DNA of 13,658 nt from JAICIG01 sp035532215 (lineage in GTDB: Bacteria > Planctomycetota > Planctomycetia > Pirellulales > JAICIG01). Below, in pieces: positions 1 through 7,146 of this stretch. A model generated the notes under the pieces. The model searched no databases, was not told the origin of the DNA, and was given only the letters and a program-made list of their open reading frames with translations. Positions within the stretch are counted from its first letter, which is position 1, and every line of letters begins with the position of its first letter. The position numbers were made by a program, and so were the translations under genes. The stretch covers positions 1 through 13,658 of the forward strand of contig DATKRK010000336.1 in the NCBI GenBank assembly GCA_035532215.1, read 5' to 3'.

Positions 1-1
1 G

Positions 2-193
2 AAGGACGTGCTGGACCAATTGCTGGCCGGCTCGACCGACTACCGCTCGTTGCACGCCGACCTCTGGAAGCAATCGCACCCCGAAGCGGTTCGCAATTAC
101 CGAACCGACGAGCGCCGCGACGCCGCCGACCGGCGCCGTCGCCGTCGTGCCCAGCGACGGCTGGCCCAGAATTCTCCCGACGCCCGCCCCTAG
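2..193 (+). CDS. 3' end of an unidentified protein (partial)
   Basis: The reading frame is open from the window edge (first full codon at base 2) to a TAG at 191-193, giving about 63 residues. The first two thirds have ordinary mixed composition (a start such as KDVLDQLLAGSTDYRSLHAD), which suggests real coding sequence whose beginning lies outside the window. The last third is very rich in Arg and Asp/Ala (DRRRRRRAQRRL), a common look for the C-terminal tail of a protein in GC-rich DNA. There is no recognisable domain or motif. A methionine-free GTG could serve as a start at base 8, but a truncated longer gene is more likely. It converges with the pectate-lyase remnant on the other strand, about 40 bases downstream. 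Function unknown. Confidence 0.45.
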   Translation, partial: KDVLDQLLAGSTDYRSLHADLWKQSHPEAVRNYRTDERRDAADRRRRRRAQRRLAQNSPDARP

Positions 194-233
194 CCCCGCC
201 CGCCCCAGAGCCACCTGGCGCCGGTGTACGGTC

Positions 234-641
234 ACACTCGCGCAGCAGCACGCCTTCGAGCGTGGGCTGCATGACGCCTTCGAACAGAAAGCCGCAGGCT
301 CGCGGATGGCGGCCTTCGATTTCGATATTGAGCACGGTCGGCATCCGCTCGCGGCTCCAGACCTACGGCCGAAAGCCCGCCGGGTCGGCCGATTTGTCGT
401 GCGTGCCGATGACGTGGAACGCCGGGCCTTCGCCGGCCATGATGAGCTTCGCTGCGCCGCCCGAACCATCGATCGCCAGCCACCCGCTTTTCGCCAACTC
501 GACCTTGACGGTCCGCGACAGCAGATAGTCGCCTGGCGGAAACTCGAGCGTGCCGTCGCCTTCGACCAGCGCGTGCTCGATGGCTTCGGCATCGTCCAGC
601 ATGCCGTCGCCGGCGGCGCCAAAATCGCGAACGTTGCTCAT
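234..641 (-). pseudogene. Truncated pectate-lyase-fold (right-handed beta-helix) gene remnant with in-frame TAG
   Basis: ATG at 641 is preceded by a GAGG ribosome binding site seven bases upstream. The first 92 codons begin MSNVRDFGAAGDGMLDDAEA and go on to LEFPPGDY, the N-terminal signature of Pectate_lyase_3/GH28-like beta-helix proteins (V+DFGA.GDG..DD...i...al, then a P.G.Y strand). A TAG at 365-363 interrupts the frame. The same frame continues without any shift for about 43 codons (VWSRERMPTVLNIEIEG, then a QPTLEGVLLREC turn), which still reads like beta-helix rungs. Near 234 the similarity stops and the frame runs into arginine-rich antisense sequence, so the rest of the helix (several hundred residues in full-length members) is missing. 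I infer a dead gene damaged by a nonsense mutation and a 3' deletion. Expression of a 92-residue peptide cannot be excluded. Confidence 0.7.
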
Positions 642-761
642 GGCGGGACCTCACGGGGAACACAGCAGATAGCCGCTGCGCCGAAAGACCGCCGCGCAAT
701 CGGCGGCCGGCGCAGTGGCCAACATATCCCACGCGAGGCGGGCGAGCAACGAATACGTACG

Positions 762-860
762 CTCAGGCTTTCCAGCCTGACAGGCGTCAGGCTAGACCGC
801 CGTCAGGCTAAAAAGCCCGACCTACTGTGACGGCCGTCAGGCTAGAAAGCCTGACCTACT
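762..860. repeat. Cluster of short palindromic repeats (TCAGGCT..AGCCTGA family)
   Basis: Three related units are visible. A palindromic TCAGGCTTTCCAGCCTGA lies at 763-780. A unit starting CGTCAGGCTA at 801-826 (ending CGACCTACT) and a near-identical one at 835-860 (ending TGACCTACT) are 34 bases apart. A partial GCGTCAGGCTAGA is at 785-796. Each full unit can fold into a small hairpin through AGGCT/AGCCT pairing. The copy at 835-860 overlaps the 3' end of the S53 peptidase gene and provides its stop codon. I know of similar short intergenic repeats in planctomycete genomes but cannot count copies here. They may also act as transcription-end structures for the peptidase gene. Confidence 0.75.
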
Positions 861-2771
861 CAGACCTTCGTCGTTGAAGTACGCGTCGACCGCCAACGTG
901 TCGGCTTCGCCGATCGCCAAAGCGTCGGAGAGCGAAGCGGAATCGTCGGCCGGCAGCGAAATCGCCGATTGAAGCGGCGTCGATTGCGAAGACGAATCGG
1001 CATCGGCAGTCGTCACGACCGAGACGCCCGCATCGGCCGAGGCGCTCGTCTCTGCCGAAGCGCTGGCTTGCGACGTAGCGGCGACCGCCACGCCCGCCCC
1101 TGCGCTGCTGCCGCCGGCATTCCCGCCGCCGCTTGCCGCAACGTCGAGCGATCCGGCGCCGCCCGAGAAGCCGAATCCCCAACTGCCGAACGGGCTGTAG
1201 CTGTAGCCGCCGGAGAATCCGCCGAACGGATCGTAGCCATAGCCGCTCGAGTAGCCTCCGAACGGATCGTAGCCGTACCCGCTCGAATAGCCGCCAAACG
1301 GATTGTAGCCACCTCCGCCGAAGGACCAGCTCCACGGATTGTAGCCGTATCCGTAGCCGCCGAAGGGATCGTAATAGCCGCCCCCATATCCGCCGAAGCC
1401 GCCCCCATATCCGCCGAAGCCGCCGCCGTAATAGTAGCCGCCCCCATACCCCCCGCCGCCCCCATACCCCCCGCCGCCCCCATATCCGCCGCCGCTTCCC
1501 GTACCGCCGCTGCCCGAACCTCCGCCGCTGCCGGAGCCGCCCGAACCGCCACTTCCCGAACCGCTGCTGCCCGAGCCGCTGCCGCTTCCCGGCGCGACCG
1601 TACCGGCGACGAGATCGCTTACGACGAGGTTCGCCAGCGGGCTGCCGAGACCCGTGACCAGATCGTACCCCGTGCCAGCCGAATAGCCGTTGTTGCCGCT
1701 GGTGATATCGTGGAAGTCGCTCGTGGGCAGTTGATAGACGCGCGACTGGGCGCCGTCGAGCGTACTCTTGCCGGCCTGGACCAAGCCTTGATCGGCGATG
1801 GCTACCAGGGCGGCCCACTGCGGGGCGCCGGCGCTCGTGCCGCCGACGACCATCCAGCCGCTCGATCCATAAGAGTCGTAAACGGCAAAACCGGTGTTGG
1901 GATTGGCGTCGTAAGCCACGTCGGGCGTACTGCGCGAACCGGTCGATTGCACGCTGTTTTGGTAGCTCGGTTCGCTCTCGTAACTGCTCAACCCGCCGCC
2001 GCTGTCGGACCAGCCGGTTTCGCTGCCGTAGCCGCCGCCCGACAAATTCAGCGTGGTGCCGCCGACGGCCAGCACGTTCGTCGAAAGCGAAGGCCACAAG
2101 CCGGGCGAACCCTGGTCGCCCGACGAAGCGACGAAGGTGATTCCCTGGTGGCCGGCGGGCGTCGTGAAGTAGCTGTCGTACTGCGTTTCGCTGTAGAACT
2201 CGCTGGAGCCCCAACTCATGGAAATCACGCTCACCGACGCCATGTTGCGGGCCGTATCGACCGCGCTGAGCAGGTCGCTCAAGTTCGCCGATTGGGCCTC
2301 GACCAGCACGATATTGGCCTTGGGCGCCATGGCGTGGGCCCATTCGACGTCGAGCGAGATTTCCTGCGACCAGCCCGAGTCGGCCTGCGGTTGCGAGCCG
2401 TTTTCATAGGCCTTGGTGAAACTGGGCGGAGCGGCCAGACCGAACTGGGAGTCGAACTTCGCCAGGTCGCTGGCGATATTCGGGTCGTCATAAGCGTCGA
2501 CGATGGCAATGGTTTGGCCGCTGCCGTCCCCCGTCACGCCGCCCGAAAACTGAATCTGATTAAAGCCGTAGGCCTGGGCAATTTGCGACGGCGACATGCC
2601 GCCCGGCCCCCCCGGACTGGCCGTCGCGTGCAGCATCGGCTGGGCCGTGATCCCGTCGAGCGGCGAGACCGACAGCAAGGTCCGTAACTCAAGCGCTTCC
2701 AGCGTCATCCGCCGCCAGCGCCGGGAAATCGAGTTTTTCGACAATGATTCCAATCGCAATCTGCGTTTCAT
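837..2771 (-). CDS. Secreted sedolisin-family (S53) serine-carboxyl peptidase with Gly/Tyr-rich tail
   Basis: A 644-residue protein predicted to be exported. ATG at 2771 has a GGAG site five bases upstream. The basic N-terminus followed by LEALELRTLLS (24-34) is the planctomycete surface-protein leader motif. Residues about 60-390 form the S53 catalytic domain: E137 and D141 in QEISLD, oxyanion D219 in SSGD, nucleophile S313 in GGTSAGAP, and the calcium-site DITSGN..GYD (355-370) that closes the domain. All key residues are present. Only about 85 residues precede the domain, so the long propeptide usual in sedolisins is absent. Residues 391-543 are Gly/Ser then Gly/Tyr-rich repeats, and 544-630 are Ala/Ser-rich. 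The last seven codons and the stop come from the dispersed repeat at 835-860. It likely degrades external protein; self-attachment through the tail is a guess. Confidence 0.88.
   Translation of the reverse strand: MKRRLRLESLSKNSISRRWRRMTLEALELRTLLSVSPLDGITAQPMLHATASPGGPGGMSPSQIAQAYGFNQIQFSGGVTGDGSGQTIAIVDAYDDPNIASDLAKFDSQFGLAAPPSFTKAYENGSQPQADSGWSQEISLDVEWAHAMAPKANIVLVEAQSANLSDLLSAVDTARNMASVSVISMSWGSSEFYSETQYDSYFTTPAGHQGITFVASSGDQGSPGLWPSLSTNVLAVGGTTLNLSGGGYGSETGWSDSGGGLSSYESEPSYQNSVQSTGSRSTPDVAYDANPNTGFAVYDSYGSSGWMVVGGTSAGAPQWAALVAIADQGLVQAGKSTLDGAQSRVYQLPTSDFHDITSGNNGYSAGTGYDLVTGLGSPLANLVVSDLVAGTVAPGSGSGSGSSGSGSGGSGGSGSGGGSGSGGTGSGGGYGGGGGYGGGGGYGGGYYYGGGFGGYGGGFGGYGGGYYDPFGGYGYGYNPWSWSFGGGGYNPFGGYSSGYGYDPFGGYSSGYGYDPFGGFSGGYSYSPFGSWGFGFSGGAGSLDVAASGGGNAGGSSAGAGVAVAATSQASASAETSASADAGVSVVTTADADSSSQSTPLQSAISLPADDSASLSDALAIGEADTLAVDAYFNDEGLSRSGFLA
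1143..1601 (-). repeat. Gly/Ser and Gly/Tyr low-complexity coding repeats in the S53 peptidase
   Basis: Coding minisatellite within the peptidase gene (residues about 391-543). It runs from GSGSGS-type repeats through GGYGGG repeats to four consecutive 12-residue units at 491-538. The first two units are identical (PFGGYSSGYGYD), the third is PFGGFSGGYSYS and the fourth PFGSWGFGFSGG. Looser PFGGYGYGYN and PWSWSF units precede them at 469-490. The corresponding DNA repeat period is 36 bp. Confidence 0.85.
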
Positions 2772-2846
2772 GGCGGCTCCGCCCTTGTTGTTCTACGCAA
2801 CTTTTCCGCTGGATTTCCCGGATCGCCTTCGGCCACAACTTTTGCC

Positions 2847-2994
2847 TAGCCCAGGCATTTATGCCTGGGAATTCGTTCAACGTGCGCCCGTTTTTCCCGA
2901 TTGTCGCCTCGCGGTCGCCGTCGGCGGCCGCGAGGCGACAATCGGGGGCGGGGGGGTAAACGGCTCGCGGACCCAGGCATAAATGCCTGGGCTA
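2847..2994. repeat. Nested inverted-repeat element (two 23-bp palindromic arms around a 19-bp stem)
   Basis: The 23 bases at 2847-2869 reappear as an exact reverse complement at 2972-2994. Each arm is itself a palindrome (CCCAGGCAT, 2-base centre, ATGCCTGGG). Between them, 2896-2914 and 2928-2946 form a perfect 19-bp stem (CCCGATTGTCGCCTCGCGG and its complement) around a 13-base loop that can also pair internally. The result is a 148-bp structure with inverted repeats inside inverted repeats, 75 bases upstream of the S53 start codon. No ORF lies in it. It resembles a small REP- or MITE-like element or a large cruciform; no target-site duplication is obvious. Confidence 0.8.
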
Positions 2995-3203
2995 CGTAAA
3001 AAGCACAGCATTCACGCCCTCTCACAACGTCCGAACCGCTAGCATGCGACTTGTTTAGCACAACCTGTGCTCCGCCCTGGGCCGGTTTCCCGCATACTCG
3101 CTATTCAATTCAAGGAACGATAGAGGCATCGACAAGCGCGCGCAGCAAACTGTGCAAATTGCCGCGACCCTTGTAAGTGCCCGCGGGGTCGCTGGCTCAA
3201 GAG
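2995..3203. other. Intergenic spacer, no gene seen
   Basis: Together with the element at 2847-2994 this fills the 432-base gap between the S53 gene (start 2771) and the YdjC-like gene (stop 3204), both on the minus strand. It is less GC-rich than its neighbours. I see no convincing promoter or small ORF. The only structure is the weak hairpin at 3164-3192. Confidence 0.5.
3164..3192 (-). terminator. Candidate hairpin downstream of the glycosyltransferase operon
   Basis: GCGACCC (3164-3170) pairs with GGGTCGC (3186-3192) across a 15-base loop, starting 12 bases after the YdjC stop on the minus strand. There is no T tract, so it is at best a weak or factor-dependent end. Confidence 0.25.
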
Positions 3204-4235
3204 TCAGATTGAGAATGAATTAGCTGAGCTTAGCCGCTCTTGAGCGGCGGAGATCGGCGCCTGCTGGGCGCCGACTCGACCAAGTTTCAGCCCGCGGCGT
3301 GCCAGAAGCTCTTCCAGAGCGGGCGAGAGCAGCATGGCCAGCTCGTGCGGCCTGGCGGCGGACAGCGGGTCCGACCAACCGTCCGGCTCGCCAGGCGACG
3401 CCGGAGACTCGGCGCCCGGGTGCAACGCGATTTCCGCCAGCGAAAAGCGCTGCGGGCGAGCAAGAAAGCGCTCCAGCAGCGACAAACTGACGCAGCCGGC
3501 GTGCGACGAGCCGAAAAACGCGTCGGGGTGCGCCATGCCCGCGCGTTCGACCACCCGGCGAAATCTTTCGGCATAGAAGCGTTTGACCAGCGCCAGGCCG
3601 GCATTCGCGCAGCGAAAGCCGGGCCGAAAGCTGACCAACCAGGCATTGCGCTCCAGCGGCAAGCGAATCGCCGGGAGGGCATATTTTTGCACGAGCCGCG
3701 GAATCACTGCGGCCAAGGCCGGCATTATTTCCATGTACTGATGGCCGTTGAGATGCGTCGGCTTCGCACCGTGATCGAGCATGAATTCGATTTGCGCGGC
3801 GAGTTCGGCTTCGATTCTCGCGGCGAAGGGCGTCGAACGGCCGCACAGGCGCCGAAACAGCGCCGCAGGCCCTGGAAAACGTCCTTCGCGGTCGAGCAAT
3901 TCCGCCGGGTAACGGCCGGCGGTCAGCGGGCGCCCTTGCGTTAGATTCAGATGAATGCCCAGGTCGAACGGCTGATTGGGATCTTCCAGACGGCGACGAG
4001 CGGCGCTCGACGGCAGTTCGCCCGAACGCTGTAATTCGAGCAGCTCCTTCCAAGCGGCCAGCGCCGCCGCCGCTTGCGGGCCGTTGGCCAACAGCGACGT
4101 GCTGGTCAACAGGCCTTGCCTTGCGCTTTGCAGAATGCCGGCATTGACCGCGGCGTTCAGGCCCAAGTCGTCGGCGTGCAGCACGACGCGCGGGCCGCCG
4201 CCAGCGCTTGCCCCTGCGTCGTGGCGGCGTCTCAC
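3204..4235 (-). CDS. ChbG/YdjC-family (HpnK-like) carbohydrate deacetylase
   Basis: The start chosen is the GTG at 4235, whose TG is the first two bases of the TGA that ends the upstream GT87 gene (GTGA overlap), with GGAGG five bases before it. A longer reading from an ATG at 4322 would lie inside GT87 and is unlikely. The 343-residue protein has the family metal site: ADDLG (21-25, D22/D23), GIHLNLT with H95, and HLNGH (H161, H165), followed by a late HPG at 272-274. YdjC/ChbG enzymes remove N-acetyl groups from sugars through a single divalent metal, and HpnK is the hopanoid-cluster member. It is the last gene of an operon with two glycosyltransferases, so a lipid-linked or exported N-acetyl sugar is the likely substrate (inference). 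No signal peptide is seen. Confidence 0.85.
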   Translation of the reverse strand: MRRRHDAGASAGGGPRVVLHADDLGLNAAVNAGILQSARQGLLTSTSLLANGPQAAAALAAWKELLELQRSGELPSSAARRRLEDPNQPFDLGIHLNLTQGRPLTAGRYPAELLDREGRFPGPAALFRRLCGRSTPFAARIEAELAAQIEFMLDHGAKPTHLNGHQYMEIMPALAAVIPRLVQKYALPAIRLPLERNAWLVSFRPGFRCANAGLALVKRFYAERFRRVVERAGMAHPDAFFGSSHAGCVSLSLLERFLARPQRFSLAEIALHPGAESPASPGEPDGWSDPLSAARPHELAMLLSPALEELLARRGLKLGRVGAQQAPISAAQERLSSANSFSI

Positions 4236-5521
4236 CCGGCCCTCCGCAGCGGGCGGGCTTCGGACGTCGAAACATCGCGAACCGGCGCGCCGCCAGGCAT
4301 CGCGAGCACTTCTCGGCGCCACGGCTGCTCGGTGAGATCATCGGCGGGGCGAGAGGCTCGCATTTGCGACAGCAGATAGCCGGCCAGCAGGATTGCTCCG
4401 ATCGGCTGGCTGCCGTGTTCGTTGGCGAAATTGCGGATCAGCTTGCCGAACATGTCGGTCACGAGCGGGCCCATCATCAGCAGGCTCGCCGCCAGTAGCG
4501 CAATCGTCGGGCCGCAGTTCGGGCGCCGCAGCGCGTCGAGCACCCGCCAGGCAATCACCGGCGCCGCGACGACATAAGTACACGATTCGGTCGCCGGTCC
4601 GAACAGCACGACCCACAGGGCGAACCATTCGAACGCGCCGCTCAAACGCCGCCGCGCGTCGGTTGCCTGCCTCGTGCATACCAGGCACAAGCCGAATACC
4701 GCGGCGCCGGCGATGGCTTCGATCACGGCGAACGCCGCCGGCTCGAGCGGTCGGCCGTAGAGCACGAATAAGTAATCGATCGTTCGCAGCCGCTCGCGCA
4801 TCAGCGCCGTGCTGTCGGCCAGGTGGGCGAACCAGTTGGCGTATTGCCACTCGACCAGTTGCGGATGCTGAGCCGCAAAGGGCAGCAGCAGCCCCAGGCC
4901 GAGCGCCGCAACGTACTTCAAGGCGAACTGACGCGGGTAAATGCCGGCCACGAGCATCGCCAACGCCAGGGGATAGCCTTTGATCAACGTCGCCCACGCC
5001 AGCCAGGCGGCGGCGCGGTTCCAGCGGCCTTCGGCGGCGGATGCCAGCCCCAGCAGCACCGAGCCGAGCATCATCAAATTGGCCTGGCTATTGTACATAC
5101 TGTGCAGCGAGAGCGGCAAAGCCAGCATGAACAGCGAAGCGATCTCGCCGCGGCTCAGCCGGGCCGGAACGAGCCGGCGCGCCCAAGCAGCCAGCCCCAG
5201 CGCGAACACGCCGCAATTGACGAATTTCCAAATCGCCGCGGCGGCCGAGTCCGATAGTGCGGCCAGCGGCGCCAGGCTGACGGCGAACAGCGGGCTGTAG
5301 CGATAGAACTCGCGCGTCCGCTCGTAGATGTTTTGTCCGGCGATCCAGCGCCGCGACGCGCTCAGATAAATGTCGAAAACCGTGTGCGAATCGGGCTTGA
5401 GGAAAGCGTAGACCGCCAATCCCGAGACCAGGCCGATCCAGACGGCCAACGAGCAGCGGATCCAATGCCGATCGGCCGAAAGAACTCTGCCGAGCGACGG
5501 TACGGAACCTACGACGAACAT
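4232..5521 (-). CDS. GT87-family (DUF2029) polyprenyl-phosphate-dependent membrane glycosyltransferase
   Basis: Start is the ATG at 5521, which shares its A with the TGA of the GT2 gene (TGATG), with GGAGAG seven bases upstream. The frame extends further up to 5836, but that part only mirrors GT2. The 429-residue protein has many hydrophobic segments (about 22-40, 76-92, 98-115, 127-140, 146-162, 170-193, 200-215, 262-282, 299-327, 338-356, 374-386). Family-like features are FDIYLSASRRWIAGQNIY with acidic D50, FYRYSPLFA (72-80), YNSQANLMMLG (143-153) and KGYPLAL (181-187). GT87 enzymes use polyprenyl-phosphate sugar donors on the outer side of the membrane; the adjacent GT2 would make that donor. 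The C-terminal 40 residues (from 390) are soluble and Arg-rich. Confidence 0.8.
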   Translation of the reverse strand: MFVVGSVPSLGRVLSADRHWIRCSLAVWIGLVSGLAVYAFLKPDSHTVFDIYLSASRRWIAGQNIYERTREFYRYSPLFAVSLAPLAALSDSAAAAIWKFVNCGVFALGLAAWARRLVPARLSRGEIASLFMLALPLSLHSMYNSQANLMMLGSVLLGLASAAEGRWNRAAAWLAWATLIKGYPLALAMLVAGIYPRQFALKYVAALGLGLLLPFAAQHPQLVEWQYANWFAHLADSTALMRERLRTIDYLFVLYGRPLEPAAFAVIEAIAGAAVFGLCLVCTRQATDARRRLSGAFEWFALWVVLFGPATESCTYVVAAPVIAWRVLDALRRPNCGPTIALLAASLLMMGPLVTDMFGKLIRNFANEHGSQPIGAILLAGYLLSQMRASRPADDLTEQPWRREVLAMPGGAPVRDVSTSEARPLRRAG

Positions 5522-6456
5522 CAAGCGGCTCTCCGTTGCGGATTGGGTTCCACTTCGGCCATCGCTGCCGATTGCCAGCGAACGTCCGGCGCCCGGCCGC
5601 CCGAGAGCCAATCCCGCAGGCCGAGGCCGAGTACGTCGCGCAGCATTTTGCCGGCGTGCCGCGACAGCGACAACGTCGACGAGTATTCGTTGACGAGCGT
5701 CACCGGCACGCGGCGAAAGGGTAGCAACAAACGCCGGGCGAGCAAGACCACTTCGGCGTCGAAGGCGAACCCGTCGATGGTCGTTCGCGAGAAGATTTCC
5801 CGCGCCGCGCGAAGGCTGAACGCCTTCAAACCGCACTGCGTATCGGTGACTTCTCTCGATACGATGTGTTTGACGACTTGGCGAAACACGGCGCTGGCGA
5901 CGATTCGCGACGCCCGGCGACTTGCCTCATGTCTTGATTCCATGAGATCCCTGGCCCCGAAAACGACCTCGCAGTCGCCGCGGCGAATCCAATCGCAGGC
6001 CGTCTTCAACGCCGCCAAGTCGTAGGGCAAATCGGCGTCGGTGAAGGCGACGACCTGGCCCGTGGCGACGAGCATGCCGTGCCGGATCGCGGCCCCTTTG
6101 CCTTGCTGGCGGGGGAGGCGAATCGTCGAAAATCTGGGACCGAAGCCTTCGCTGATCGTTGCCGTGCCGTCGCGACTGCCGTCGTCCATCACGACCACGC
6201 GATAGTCGATCGCCCAGGCGTCGAGAAATTGGGCGAGTCCGGCCAGCGTGCCGGGAAGACGCTGCTCCTCGTTGAACGCGGGAACCAGCACCGTCAGTTC
6301 ATGGTCGGCGGCGGCCAGTTCGCCCGAACCTGGCCCGCTGGCGAGCGGACCGCCGTCGGATCCCGCCTGGCTTACCGATCGAGTCCCCTGGGCTGCGAAT
6401 GCCGCCATGAGGTTTCCGCCGTAAACATCCGTGCCGTGACGGGCCGCTAGCGACAT
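5521..6456 (-). CDS. GT2 family polyprenyl/dolichyl-phosphate sugar synthase-like glycosyltransferase
   Basis: A 311-residue protein with a GT-A fold: VPAFNEEQRLP (58-68), DDGSRDGT (91-98), the metal-binding TDAD (139-142) and DTQCGLKAF (205-213), then GFAFDAEVVLLARR (229-242). The DTQCG and FDxE elements are typical of ALG5/DPM1-type enzymes, which move glucose or mannose from a nucleotide sugar to a polyprenyl phosphate at the inner membrane face. No C-terminal transmembrane pair is present. About 50 residues precede the domain and are poorly structured. ATG 6456 has AGGG too close to it, and an ATG at 6408 (residue 17) with GGCGG upstream is an equally good start. It is first in a three-gene operon with GT87 and a YdjC deacetylase, sharing one base with GT87. 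Confidence 0.85.
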   Translation of the reverse strand: MSLAARHGTDVYGGNLMAAFAAQGTRSVSQAGSDGGPLASGPGSGELAAADHELTVLVPAFNEEQRLPGTLAGLAQFLDAWAIDYRVVVMDDGSRDGTATISEGFGPRFSTIRLPRQQGKGAAIRHGMLVATGQVVAFTDADLPYDLAALKTACDWIRRGDCEVVFGARDLMESRHEASRRASRIVASAVFRQVVKHIVSREVTDTQCGLKAFSLRAAREIFSRTTIDGFAFDAEVVLLARRLLLPFRRVPVTLVNEYSSTLSLSRHAGKMLRDVLGLGLRDWLSGGRAPDVRWQSAAMAEVEPNPQRRAA

Positions 6457-6560
6457 CCCTGTCGAAAAATCGAGGCTCGCCGAAAAGTTCTCCCGTTTAT
6501 CGTCGCGAGAGCGCGGGAAACTTTAGCGAATTTCCGGAAAAAAGTAAACACGCGAAGCTG

Positions 6561-6583
6561 GGCGGCTGCAAGAGTCCGCCGCC
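6561..6583 (-). terminator. Candidate terminator between nuclease and GT2 genes
   Basis: GGCGGC (6561-6566) pairs with GCCGCC (6578-6583) across 11 bases. Read on the minus strand it lies about 70 bases after the nuclease stop and is followed, after about 13 bases, by a TTTACTTTTTT stretch. The gap before the T tract weakens the call. No clear promoter for the GT2 operon was recognised in 6457-6651. Confidence 0.3.
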
Positions 6584-6651
6584 TTTCTTGTAAGCGGCAA
6601 ACCCAGTACCATAGAAGAGTTCGGGCGAGTTGGATTTCCGAGACCGTGGGT

Positions 6652-7146
6652 TTAGAAGCAGATGCTCCAGGTTGGATAGATGCCCTTCGCGCGTGCAAAA
6701 ATCTCGTTGAGGTTCATTTCAAGATGTTCGCGCGTCCGCGTATTCACGAGGACGAACTTGAACCGCGTCTTCAGGCTTTGCGCAACGAGCAATTCCGCGG
6801 CCGTGAGCGCAAAAAAATAGCCTGCGAAATCCGCTCGCAGCTTTTTCCTCGTCGACTTGATCTCGAAGATCGTGACCTTTTCGAGGTTCGACTCTAAATC
6901 CGCAGGGTCGTTGAGGTCTACGGCGCCGGAAATTCGGACGATATCGAAGGCCCTCCCGTAGACAACTTTCCCTTTCTTGGCAAACGCAACAAGAAGGTTC
7001 TGCTTCTGCTTTGCCGATGGGAGGTGAAAGCCAATGTCTTTTGCAACGAGGATGGCCGCGGCCGTTTTTGCAGTCGTCTGACCGGACTGCGATTCGACTT
7101 CGCCATCGATAGGCAACGGAGGCAGGAGGTCGATTTTAGCCTTCAT
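6652..7146 (-). CDS. PD-(D/E)XK nuclease-like protein paired with an XRE regulator
   Basis: A 164-residue protein starting at the ATG 7146 (MKAKIDLLPP), inside the last 11 bases of the XRE gene; a GAGAGG lies 11 bases upstream. In-frame start codons further up exist but would deepen the overlap. The middle reads GRAFDIVRISG (64-74, D68), then 26 residues on, TIFEIKST (92-99, E95-x-K97). This D...ExK pattern in a beta-strand context is what PD-(D/E)XK nucleases show, and the strand FKFVLVN (129-135) with flanking helices fits the fold. The conserved-looking ends (HLPSAKQKQNLLVAF and GIYPTWSICF) suggest a defined small family, which I cannot name. No membrane segment. Base composition is poorer in GC than the flanking operons, hinting at transfer. 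Assignment to a nuclease is an inference from the motif. Confidence 0.65.
   Translation of the reverse strand: MKAKIDLLPPLPIDGEVESQSGQTTAKTAAAILVAKDIGFHLPSAKQKQNLLVAFAKKGKVVYGRAFDIVRISGAVDLNDPADLESNLEKVTIFEIKSTRKKLRADFAGYFFALTAAELLVAQSLKTRFKFVLVNTRTREHLEMNLNEIFARAKGIYPTWSICF

Noticed and set aside
363..365. Programmed recoding of the TAG in the beta-helix gene
   Set aside because: No sign of a recoding element was seen and the gene is also truncated at its 3' end; a nonsense mutation is simpler.
654..781. Minus-strand frame ending ERTYSLLARLAWDML...GYLLCSP before the beta-helix start
   Set aside because: Looks protein-like but has no usable start, opens inside the palindromic repeat and lies where the promoter and leader would be.
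147..830. Plus-strand open frame of 227 codons over the beta-helix remnant
   Set aside because: It is antisense to recognisable pectate-lyase-fold sequence, runs through the repeat cluster and has no ribosome binding site.
969..2687. Long plus-strand open frame (572 codons) antisense to the peptidase
   Set aside because: Arg/Ala-rich composition and no family motif; it mirrors the Gly/Ser-rich S53 gene, whose catalytic motifs are all intact.
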